Below are positions 7,779 through 13,174 of a stretch of DNA of 13,174 bases, piece after piece. How positions within the stretch are numbered: position 1 is the stretch's first letter; every line of letters begins with the position of its first letter. This DNA comes from Anaerolineae bacterium (GTDB taxonomy: Bacteria; Chloroflexota; Anaerolineae; Aggregatilineales; Phototrophicaceae). Below the pieces are notes generated by a model, which did not search any database, was not told the DNA's origin, and was given only the letters and a program-made list of their open reading frames with translations. The translations under genes were made by a program, and so were the position numbers. The stretch is from assembly GCA_028284565.1 (NCBI GenBank), contig JANQRM010000012.1:1-13174 (forward strand). Direction: 5' to 3'.

Positions 7779-8456
7779 CTAATCCTCAACTTGATCCTGA
7801 ATAACAGCTTGTATCGGCTTGTAGTAAGTCCGATGAACAGGGGATGCACCATATTCCTTCAATGCCAGCCGATGCTTCTCCGTACCATACCCCTTATGCT
7901 CATTAAACCCATACTGAGGAAATTCATCATGCATCTCTTGCATCAATGAATCCCGATAGACCTTCGCAATGACACTCGCGGCGGCAATACTCAATGAACG
8001 CCCATCCCCACCAATCATACTTACCTGATGAATAGTCGGTACTTCGGGCAAAATCACATCATCAATAAAGAGGCAATCCGGTTGAAATTTGGGTGTTTGG
8101 AAAACTTGCTCAAAGGCTTGTACCATTGCCAGACGAGTCGCTTTCTCGATACCTAATGCATCAATTTGGCTTGCACTTTGTTCGCCAATACCCCAAGCAA
8201 CAGCAACTGACTTTATCTTTTCGTCCAACAAACCCCGCTGACGAGCCGTCATCGTTTTACTATCACGTACCCCTTTAAGCAGTTTCGGCAAGTCAGGATT
8301 ATCCAGAGGCAAACAGACCGCACCAGCAACCACAGGACCCGCCCACGGACCCCGGCCCACCTCATCAATCCCCACGATGAAACGTAGCCCCATCTCTTGA
8401 TAGCGTTTCTCATGTTTGAGGCTGGCGGTTCGTCCCCGACGCGCTTTTCGGTGCAT
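7779..8456 (-). CDS. rnhB: Ribonuclease HII
   Basis: This encodes a 225-residue type 2 RNase H, which nicks the RNA strand of RNA-DNA hybrids and removes misincorporated ribonucleotides from DNA in the cytoplasm. The catalytic acidic residues are present: D31 and E32 in GIDEVGRGPWAGPVVAGAV, D132 in LFIDD, and D169 in ASVIAKVYRD. Other hallmarks are KGVRDSKTMTARQR, the FNEHKGYGTEKH segment and SPVHRTYYKP. The start chosen is ATG 8456 because it has a strong SD (AAGAAGGG, 5-nt spacing) and the conserved TASLKHE region begins right after it; an earlier in-frame ATG at 8498 lacks that support. The 5' end lies inside the glycosyltransferase gene by 47 nt. Its stop overlaps the convergent membrane gene's restored stop. 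Confidence 0.95.
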   Translation of the reverse strand: MHRKARRGRTASLKHEKRYQEMGLRFIVGIDEVGRGPWAGPVVAGAVCLPLDNPDLPKLLKGVRDSKTMTARQRGLLDEKIKSVAVAWGIGEQSASQIDALGIEKATRLAMVQAFEQVFQTPKFQPDCLFIDDVILPEVPTIHQVSMIGGDGRSLSIAAASVIAKVYRDSLMQEMHDEFPQYGFNEHKGYGTEKHRLALKEYGASPVHRTYYKPIQAVIQDQVED

Positions 8457-9180
8457 ACAAGCCCTTCTTCCAATTTTGCCGAATTTGCCAAATCTCACGG
8501 AGCATATTCAGCGTGTCATCTTTTAATTTCATCGTTGAATAGGGGTCAAAATACCATGTGATTGGCACTTCCTTGACGCTATATCCCCGCTTTTTGGCTA
8601 TAAACAGCAACTCCACATCAAAGCCAATACCATTCATCAACTGCACATCAAACAGGTCGCCTGCCACATCTGCCTTAAACATCTTAAAGCCACACTGCGT
8701 ATCTTCATACTCACGCAATGCCATAAGCTTAATAATCCAATTGTTTACACGCCCCATCAAATGTCGATACTCCGGCTCACCAACACGATTAGCTTCGTCC
8801 CCTTCACGAGTTGCAATCACAATATCGCACCCCGATACCTTCGGAGGTAAGAACTTATCCAATTCATCAATCGGCATCGACAAATCCGCATCACACATAA
8901 AGCGATACTCACCCCGAGCTTCCAGCATCCCCGCTTTGACCGCCAAGCCCTTACCCCGTGTATCAACTTCCATCACTCGAACATACGGATGCGTTTTCGC
9001 GTATTCATGCGCAACTTCTGCGGTGTTATCATGACTGCCATTCTCAACAATCAACACCTCAGCAGTGAAGTCTTGCGCTGTTAGATACTGGTCAATTTTC
9101 TCTAAGCTAGGGACTAATCGTCGCGCTTCGTTGTGTGCCGGAATAATAATCGACAAAAACGGACGTTCTTCAACACTCAA
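8410..9180 (-). CDS. GT2 glycosyltransferase, dolichyl-phosphate glucosyltransferase (ALG5)-like
   Basis: This 256-residue GT-A enzyme resembles polyprenyl/dolichyl-phosphate sugar transferases. It should transfer a nucleotide sugar to a lipid phosphate or glycan on the cytoplasmic face of the membrane. Visible motifs are LSIIIPAHNEARRL (9-22), VLIVENGSHDNT (42-53), TRGKGLAVKAGMLEARGEY (74-92), the metal-binding D97-A-D99 in CDADLSMPIDEL, and DTQCGFKMFKA (160-170), which is typical of the ALG5 group. There is no C-terminal membrane domain. The start is TTG 9180, supported by GGAG at 9189-9192 (8-nt spacing). An upstream in-frame stop excludes a longer form, and no in-frame ATG fits without losing the first beta strand. 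Sugar and acceptor cannot be told from the sequence. Neighbouring sugar genes suggest surface-glycan work. Confidence 0.88.
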   Translation of the reverse strand: MSVEERPFLSIIIPAHNEARRLVPSLEKIDQYLTAQDFTAEVLIVENGSHDNTAEVAHEYAKTHPYVRVMEVDTRGKGLAVKAGMLEARGEYRFMCDADLSMPIDELDKFLPPKVSGCDIVIATREGDEANRVGEPEYRHLMGRVNNWIIKLMALREYEDTQCGFKMFKADVAGDLFDVQLMNGIGFDVELLFIAKKRGYSVKEVPITWYFDPYSTMKLKDDTLNMLREIWQIRQNWKKGLYAPKSASGTNRQPQT

Positions 9181-9277
9181 GGATGTGTCTCCATAAAAGC
9201 TGACTCAAGAAGAGCGAACCCATTGTCCGCCCGCTAAAGGGGAGGATTGTAACTGATAGCGCGCCAATTACGAGGGT

Positions 9278-10234
9278 TCAATCAATTGGAGGAGATAAAA
9301 TAGCTTCAAGGGTCGCCTCATCTACCAGTCGATTCGCCTGAATAGCACGTCGTTTCCGAAACAACTTCGGCAAATGCAACACTCCAACGAACATCCCTTT
9401 TAACCTTGCCCGTGCCGCCCCACCCCGCCATGCCCTTATCGCATCCGTCGCTATTGATGCTTGTCGTCGCAAGATAGTTCGCCAATACTTCCGCCACAAC
9501 CCGCTCGGCAAGTTCTTCACCAACACATAAATCGAATTCCGCCCGTCATGATAACTCGCTGTCACCCCGCCACCTGTTGCCGACAAATGATGATAGACAA
9601 TCGCATTGGGCACATACAAGGTTTTCCAGCCTGCCAATTGCGCCCGCCACGCCAAATCTATATCTTCCAACAAAAAGAAAAAATCATCGTCCAGCAAGCC
9701 AATTTCATTCAACATCACCTTCCGATAAGCCGATGAACCTCCACACGCCCCAAAGACATACTCAGGTTCATCATATTGTCCCTCGTCTTTCTGCCACACA
9801 CCCCGATTCCCAGCACGTCCATCCACAGTGAAAAAATCACCCGCTGTATGGATATGATCACGTTGATTAAACAACAACATCTTACTCGCCACACTCCCCA
9901 CATCAGGATGTTCAGCAAACGCTTTCACAATAGCCTCAACCCAGCCAGCATCGACCTCTGTATCATTGTTCAACAAGGAAATAATCTCACCTTCTGCCAC
10001 TTCCATCCCCACGTTACACGCCCCTGTAAATCCCTGATTTTCCGACAATTCAATTAACTTTACTTTAGGATAATGGGCTTTAATAAAATCTTGCGAACCA
10101 TCCGACGAGGCATTATCCACAATAATAACTTCTGTTTTGGCATATGTTTGTTCCAGCAATGAATCCAAACATACCTGCAAAAACTGCTTCCCATTCCAAT
10201 TCGGAATGACAATCGAAAAGAGAGGATTAGCCAT
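9278..10234 (-). CDS. GT2 glycosyltransferase, rhamnosyltransferase-like
   Basis: This 318-residue family-2 glycosyltransferase has a complete GT-A core: FSIVIPNWNGKQFL (6-19), VIIVDNASSDGS (36-47), ENQGFTGACNVGME (65-78), the metal-binding LLNNDTEVD (88-95, key D91), GACGGSSAYRK (162-172) and LLEDIDLAWRAQLAGW (188-203, catalytic acidic residues E190-D191). This arrangement is typical of rhamnosyl- and related surface-polysaccharide transferases. The basic, helical C-terminus (RKRRA) may contact the membrane; there is no clear transmembrane helix. ATG 10234 overlaps the end of the RmlD-like gene by 8 nt, implying coupling, and makes an L-rhamnose-type substrate attractive, although this is inference from position. 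About 97 nt without a gene separate it from the next glycosyltransferase. Confidence 0.9.
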   Translation of the reverse strand: MANPLFSIVIPNWNGKQFLQVCLDSLLEQTYAKTEVIIVDNASSDGSQDFIKAHYPKVKLIELSENQGFTGACNVGMEVAEGEIISLLNNDTEVDAGWVEAIVKAFAEHPDVGSVASKMLLFNQRDHIHTAGDFFTVDGRAGNRGVWQKDEGQYDEPEYVFGACGGSSAYRKVMLNEIGLLDDDFFFLLEDIDLAWRAQLAGWKTLYVPNAIVYHHLSATGGGVTASYHDGRNSIYVLVKNLPSGLWRKYWRTILRRQASIATDAIRAWRGGAARARLKGMFVGVLHLPKLFRKRRAIQANRLVDEATLEAILSPPID

Positions 10235-11078
10235 TGAGTAAATTTTCTTTTTCTAAAAAGTCATCAACGGCTTCTTGCCACACCCGCAATTCAATTCCAA
10301 TGCCCTTCCCAGCCAGATTCGCCAACGCGCAAAATTCCGGCGGGGTCGAAGGGCGCTTCCACTCCTGAGATGTGATTTTCGCAATCGGCACATCAGCATA
10401 ATCCGCTTGATCCAACACATAACGCGCAAAATTCCAACGTGAACAAAATCCTGCATTCACAAAATGATAAACCCCATAGCGTTCTGTCTCAATCAACTTT
10501 GCAATCGCCTCAGCCACATCATTGGTGTACGTCGGATTCGCCACCTCATTAATCACCACACGCAAGGGCTTATCGGCTTCCATCGCACCCAAAATCGCCT
10601 GAATAAAGTTGCGCCCCCCATGAGCAAACAACCACGCTGTTCTTACGACATAATGCTTCACATTCAACGTACGCACCGCTTCTTCACCCAACCACTTACT
10701 ATAGCCATAAGGATTGATCGGCTGAGTACGATCATATTCTCGATAAGGGGATGTCGATTTGCCATCAAACACTTCATTACTACTCACATACAATATCCCC
10801 GAGCCAATCTGTGCCGTTGCCACCGCCAGATTTTGTGTCCCAAAGCCATTAATCGCAATTGCCTTTTCAGGATTCTCTGCACACCCATTCACGTCCGTCC
10901 ACGCCGCAGGATGAATCACCAAATCAGGTTGATACTCATGTACAATAGCCTTCACAGCATCAAAATCAGTGATGTCAAGTTCAGCTTTACCCAGCCCCAC
11001 CACATCATGACCTGCACGGAGTTGGCCTACCAACAAGCCACCCAGCCGTCCCTTCGCGCCAGTTATCAGGATTTTCAT
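10227..11078 (-). CDS. rfbD: dTDP-4-dehydrorhamnose reductase-like (RmlD/RfbD family) SDR
   Basis: This 283-residue extended short-chain dehydrogenase probably reduces dTDP-4-dehydro-L-rhamnose to dTDP-L-rhamnose using NAD(P)H. It has the nucleotide-binding GAKGRLGG (7-14), the family-typical AELDITD (32-38), VIHPAAWTDVNGCAENP (54-70), SSNEVFDGKSTSPY (99-112), the YGYSK catalytic Tyr/Lys (Y124, K128) and VVRTAWLFAHGGRNF (144-158). The usual STDYVFDG is replaced by SSNEVFDG, a variant compatible with the family. Other rhamnose genes (rmlA, rmlB, rmlC) are not in the window. A related sugar-reductase role, or the MAT2B-like branch, cannot be excluded. ATG 11078 overlaps the preceding gene's stop as ATGA. 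Confidence 0.85.
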   Translation of the reverse strand: MKILITGAKGRLGGLLVGQLRAGHDVVGLGKAELDITDFDAVKAIVHEYQPDLVIHPAAWTDVNGCAENPEKAIAINGFGTQNLAVATAQIGSGILYVSSNEVFDGKSTSPYREYDRTQPINPYGYSKWLGEEAVRTLNVKHYVVRTAWLFAHGGRNFIQAILGAMEADKPLRVVINEVANPTYTNDVAEAIAKLIETERYGVYHFVNAGFCSRWNFARYVLDQADYADVPIAKITSQEWKRPSTPPEFCALANLAGKGIGIELRVWQEAVDDFLEKENLLNG

Positions 11079-11416
11079 TTATCTCGCTCTCTCCACACCT
11101 GATAAATAAAATTCACTTCTTGCTCCCAAAAGGCTTGCTCATCCTCAAACTGTCGCCCTCTTTGCAACGCATAGCGAAAGAATCCATTGCCCGGCAGACC
11201 ATCGGATTGTCGCACCACCAACGCACATAACAACCCACGCCCTGCCTCATCTTCCATTTGACAAACCGCTTTCAACAATCCCGCAAAAGCATAGCTGTAA
11301 GGATGAATCTCCACCGTTTCCAGTTGTCGCGCCAATTCACCATAGGTAATCGTCTCACGCCTTTTCGCCAAGTCAATTAATCGACACCGTATCTCAGCCA
11401 GCACCTCACCCCACAC
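11075..11416 (-). CDS. Small conserved-looking protein, function unknown
   Basis: This 113-residue protein has no function I can assign. Residues 1-31 form a helix leading to ETITYGELARQL, a start reminiscent of the helix-turn segment of MGMT-like domains, but there is no PCHR active site. The middle has GLLKAVCQMEDEAGRGLLCALVV (46-68), followed by SDGLPGNGFFRYA (71-83) and a charged C-terminal helix. I recall similar uncharacterised bacterial proteins sharing the AGRG-L-ALVV and GLPG-GFF pattern, so this is probably a real family. The start is GTG 11416; a GGAGG lies only 2 nt upstream, so the true start is uncertain, and the frame is open back to a TAG inside the neighbouring phosphatase gene. 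Its stop overlaps the RmlD-like start as ATGA. Confidence 0.7.
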   Translation of the reverse strand: MWGEVLAEIRCRLIDLAKRRETITYGELARQLETVEIHPYSYAFAGLLKAVCQMEDEAGRGLLCALVVRQSDGLPGNGFFRYALQRGRQFEDEQAFWEQEVNFIYQVWRERDK

Positions 11417-11447
11417 CGCCTCCGCAAAACCATATTTTTGGCTCAGA

Positions 11448-12017
11448 TTAGTCGATATTCCAGACTACATTTACCAAGCGATACTCCGGCACATCCATCA
11501 CCACATAAGCAGGCATCCCCCACGATTGCCAAATATCAAAGCCGTCCACCTGATACAACCCAGCCAACACAATCGACATCGCCGTACCATGTGTCACAGC
11601 AAGAATATTTTGTTCAGGATATGCATTCACGATCTGCTCCAATGCCCCGCCCACACGCTGATAGGTTTCTAGTGCTGTTTCTTCCCCAAATATCAATTGC
11701 TCAGGATAAGCAAATAATTGTCGAATTTTCTCGTAAAACACGCTCACATCAGGGTAAAAGGGCTCATTCCGTCGTTGATGCTCGCGTAACCCCTCGGCAA
11801 CTTGCGGAAACAACCCCAAGGATTCACCTACGATTTGGGCTGTTTCCAAGGCTTTAGACTCAGGACTCGTCTTCAAAACCTGTGGTTGATATGCCCGCAA
11901 CCTCGCTGATAATGTCAAACATCTTGTCCGCCCTTCAAATGACAATCCCCATTCTTCAGACGGACGACTCGCATCTTGCTGGCTACTAGAATGTCGTACC
12001 AAAATCAGATAAGGCAT
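11448..12017 (-). CDS. Histidine phosphatase superfamily protein (phosphoglycerate-mutase-like)
   Basis: This 189-residue protein belongs to the histidine phosphatase superfamily, whose members hydrolyse or transfer phosphate through a phosphohistidine. The nucleophile is H9 in LILVRHSSS, with R8; the usual RHG is RHS here. The SP-x-x-R-A-x-QTA segment reads SPESKALETA (51-60), with Lys in place of the usual Arg. The acid-base E79 lies in LREH, and the second histidine H143 is in AVTHGTAMSIV. The fold looks complete, so activity is likely, but the substrate (sugar phosphate, nucleotide or cofactor precursor) cannot be named. ATG 12017 is preceded by GAGG (12024-12027) with 6-nt spacing. That site lies within the last codons of the upstream gene, so the two are probably translationally coupled. 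Confidence 0.87.
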   Translation of the reverse strand: MPYLILVRHSSSQQDASRPSEEWGLSFEGRTRCLTLSARLRAYQPQVLKTSPESKALETAQIVGESLGLFPQVAEGLREHQRRNEPFYPDVSVFYEKIRQLFAYPEQLIFGEETALETYQRVGGALEQIVNAYPEQNILAVTHGTAMSIVLAGLYQVDGFDIWQSWGMPAYVVMDVPEYRLVNVVWNID

Positions 12018-12020
12018 AGC

Positions 12021-12743
12021 CTACCTCAACACCAGTGAATTCTCATCAATAACAACCGACGACAAACGATACACATCACCATTCACTTCAATAGTCGCAC
12101 CCCGCAGGAATGCATTCGCTTCTTGTTCCACATCTCGTACCAGTTCACCCAATTCACCATCAGGGAACTCGTATAGCACCCCACCAACATCCACACCTTC
12201 AATCCCCAGTTGAGTATTATCCGAAATTGTCACCACTGCGTTGACACTCTGCCATGATGCCAGTTGAGTAATATACACATCTGCTTGCAAAATCGCCCCG
12301 CCAGACCGAAAATTAACTGTCACATTCCGCACCCGATTACCCGAAGACATACAAAACGCACTATATTGATTGCAAAGACTAATAATGGTCGATTCGTTAA
12401 ATGTCACTTGCACCTGTTCCCGACCCGATTCATTCATCCCAATTGTAATAGGCACACCCGAAATTATTCGACGTTCTCCTCCATAAGTCACTACAAACTG
12501 AGAACTAGTCGTCGCATCAGACAATGGCTTCACGCCATCAACATCGTCCGCCTCTAACACCTTCTCTGTCTCTGCCACAGGTTGGAATCCAGCGATACGC
12601 AAGCCCAAGGCAGGTACAGCCGGAAGAAATAATACCAGCACCACACCCACGACAAATACAGCTAAGAATATACCCATCCCACAGCCACAACCTTGCGTAT
12701 TCAAGCCTGTCCGTCGGCTATAGGAGGCTCTAGTCACACGCAT
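12021..12743 (-). CDS. Membrane-anchored protein of unknown function, LmeA/DUF2993-like pattern
   Basis: This 240-residue protein has a basic, Cys-containing N-terminus (RRTGLNTQGCGCG), one hydrophobic helix at about 23-43, a short linker, and an exported domain from about residue 80. The C-terminal part alternates strands and two amphipathic helices: VQVTFNESTIISLCNQYSAFC, VRNVTVNFRSGGAILQADVYI, GGVLYEFPDGELGELVRDVE and YRLSSVVIDENSLVL. This order (an E-ST-I-SL helix, V-V-F-GG, then a last helix and strand) recalls LmeA/DUF2993-like lipid-binding proteins, but the similarity is by eye and weak. Two cysteines (124 and 131) could pair. ATG 12743 has only AGG-type purines upstream. It is the first gene of the leftward surface-glycan operon, 3 nt before the phosphatase gene. 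Confidence 0.72.
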   Translation of the reverse strand: MRVTRASYSRRTGLNTQGCGCGMGIFLAVFVVGVVLVLFLPAVPALGLRIAGFQPVAETEKVLEADDVDGVKPLSDATTSSQFVVTYGGERRIISGVPITIGMNESGREQVQVTFNESTIISLCNQYSAFCMSSGNRVRNVTVNFRSGGAILQADVYITQLASWQSVNAVVTISDNTQLGIEGVDVGGVLYEFPDGELGELVRDVEQEANAFLRGATIEVNGDVYRLSSVVIDENSLVLR

Positions 12744-12780
12744 GACATTCGCCTATAGTTGGTCATATTGATTCCATTCT

Positions 12781-12785
12781 AGGAG
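12781..12785 (+). promoter_or_regulatory. Ribosome binding site of the M1 peptidase gene
   Basis: AGGAG lies six bases before ATG 12792. It is the clearest Shine-Dalgarno site on the plus strand of this window and fixes the start of the signal-peptide-bearing gene. Confidence 0.75.
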
Positions 12786-12791
12786 CTTTAG

Positions 12792-13174
12792 ATGCGGAAA
12801 TATAGCCTTGTTCTCTTGATGTTATTATTCACAACCAGCCTCTTTGCCCAAGAAGACATTGGTAGCATAGGCGACCCTTATTTCCCTGACTTAGGCAATC
12901 GTGGCTATGATGCAATCCATTACACCATCGACCTCAAACCCGATATTGAAGCGGGTTCGCTCGAAAGCACCGTTAACATCATGCTCCAAGCTACCCAAGA
13001 TTTGGATGTCTTCCATCTCGACTTTGAAGGTTTCATAATTGATTCGCTCACAATTAACGAAGTAGAAACACCCTTCACACGCGACGGACGTGAACTCATC
13101 ATTACCCCTGCTACTACTATCCTCAGTGGAGAAACTGTCATCGTCAGTGTCAGTTATCATGGCATTCCCCGCGT
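12792..13174 (+). CDS. Secreted M1-family metallopeptidase-like protein, N-terminus only
   Basis: The window contains the first 127 residues of a larger protein. It starts with a signal peptide (MRKYSLVLLMLLFTTSLFAQ, cleavage near residues 19-20). The mature part reads DPYFPDLGNRGYDAIHYTIDL, then alternating strands LESTVNIMLQATQDLDVFHLDF and VIVSVSYHGIPR. This is the N-terminal beta-domain pattern of M1 (aminopeptidase N/gluzincin) metallopeptidases, in which DP-FP-LGN-GYD-HY-LDL is characteristic. The zinc-binding HExxH and GAMEN motifs would lie outside the window, so catalysis cannot be confirmed. The start is supported by AGGAG at 6-nt spacing. The gene is divergent from the membrane-anchored protein gene, with only 48 bp between the two starts. 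Confidence 0.85.
   Translation, partial: MRKYSLVLLMLLFTTSLFAQEDIGSIGDPYFPDLGNRGYDAIHYTIDLKPDIEAGSLESTVNIMLQATQDLDVFHLDFEGFIIDSLTINEVETPFTRDGRELIITPATTILSGETVIVSVSYHGIPR

Larger units (their letters stand above)
6939..7782 (+). pseudogene. ABC-2-permease-like paralogue broken by two -1 frameshifts
   Basis: Three frames join into one protein of about 281 residues, close to the 312 of the intact upstream paralogue. Segment 1 (6939 to about 7225) gives the N-terminus and first membrane region. Segment 2 (about 7226-7665) continues as LLGVTPHGTWRSYWAIV and contains INAIQSMILSSLIGLVVG and HFDGQMLSVASFISLQ, matching NFMQSVVVGSLIGIIV and RLDAQMYSVMGFMTIQ in the neighbour. Segment 3 (7666-7782) continues as IIVAICAFALFLGIRELAIQ and supplies the missing last membrane helix, matching LLIIFGMITEILTRILWIHA. 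Each junction needs the same correction, one added base (or two removed), and each lies by a CCC run. Segment 3 has no start codon of its own. Either the gene is decaying, or two bases were lost in sequencing or assembly. Confidence 0.7.

Noticed and set aside
8457..8498. Longer RNase HII beginning at ATG 8498
   Set aside because: The extra 14 residues (basic, low complexity) lie inside the glycosyltransferase gene, and ATG 8456 has a much better ribosome site.
8558..9034. A 158-codon plus-strand open frame
   Set aside because: It is antisense to the ALG5-like glycosyltransferase, whose motifs are complete; the sequence is Ser/Pro-rich without a domain.
9181..9277. Terminator or small gene between the two glycosyltransferases
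   Set aside because: Only very short complementary arms (CCC/GGG) are present, there is no U-run, and open frames are too short or stop at once. I see only the TTG-start ribosome site at its edge.
10464..11102. A 212-codon plus-strand open frame
   Set aside because: It is antisense to the RmlD-like and small-protein genes, is rich in His, Ile, Arg and Thr, and has no recognisable domain. It is a by-product of codon use on the other strand.
12744..12791. Promoters in the 48-bp divergent gap, for example ATGACA at 12742-12747 with a -10 near 12765
   Set aside because: The -10 candidates match poorly and one box overlaps the neighbouring start codon, so no promoter can be called, although divergent promoters must exist close by.

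Overview
This is a compact stretch of bacterial chromosome with very little non-coding DNA. It holds about fifteen genes in three blocks, plus a fourth gene cut by the right edge. Base composition looks moderate (mid-40s percent GC by eye, not counted). The gene set combines YqeY, MtaB, RNase HII, an RmlD-like reductase whose active-site region reads SSNEVFDG, ALG5-type and rhamnosyltransferase-like GT2 enzymes, membrane-anchored beta-sandwich and TPR proteins, and a secreted TolB-like propeller. No tRNA, rRNA, insertion sequence, phage gene or CRISPR array was seen. From general familiarity this suggests an environmental Chloroflexota (Anaerolineae-like) bacterium, but nothing in the window proves the phylum.

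Left block, minus strand, 4640 down to the left edge: a stand-alone response-regulator receiver protein, a membrane-anchored TPR protein, a membrane-anchored ConA/LamG-like protein, the tRNA methylthiotransferase MtaB, and YqeY (truncated by the window). Spacings are 9 nt, 23 nt, a 4-nt ATGA overlap, and about 28-37 nt, so they read as one operon. An extended -10 element (TGTTATAAT) lies just upstream. A roughly 217-bp divergent intergenic region separates this block from the next.

Middle block, plus strand, 4858-7782: a secreted TolB/PD40-type beta-propeller, then by ATGA overlap an ABC-2-permease-like membrane protein, then after 6 nt a diverged paralogue of that membrane protein broken by two -1 frameshifts. 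The paralogue's restored reading frame runs to 7782, 113 bases past the apparent stop at 7669, and its stop overlaps the convergent RNase HII stop. No ABC ATPase gene is present.

Right block, minus strand, 12743 down to 7779: a membrane-anchored protein of unknown function, a histidine-phosphatase-superfamily protein, a small uncharacterised protein with a GTG start, an RmlD-like dTDP-4-dehydrorhamnose reductase, two GT2 glycosyltransferases (the second with a TTG start) and RNase HII. Overlaps and short gaps again suggest co-transcription. The sugar reductase and the glycosyltransferases point to cell-surface glycan assembly. At the far right a divergent plus-strand gene begins, encoding a secreted M1-type metallopeptidase, of which only the N-terminal 127 residues are in the window.

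The clearest anomaly is the twice-frameshifted membrane protein gene. I found no convincing new defence, mobile or RNA-based system.
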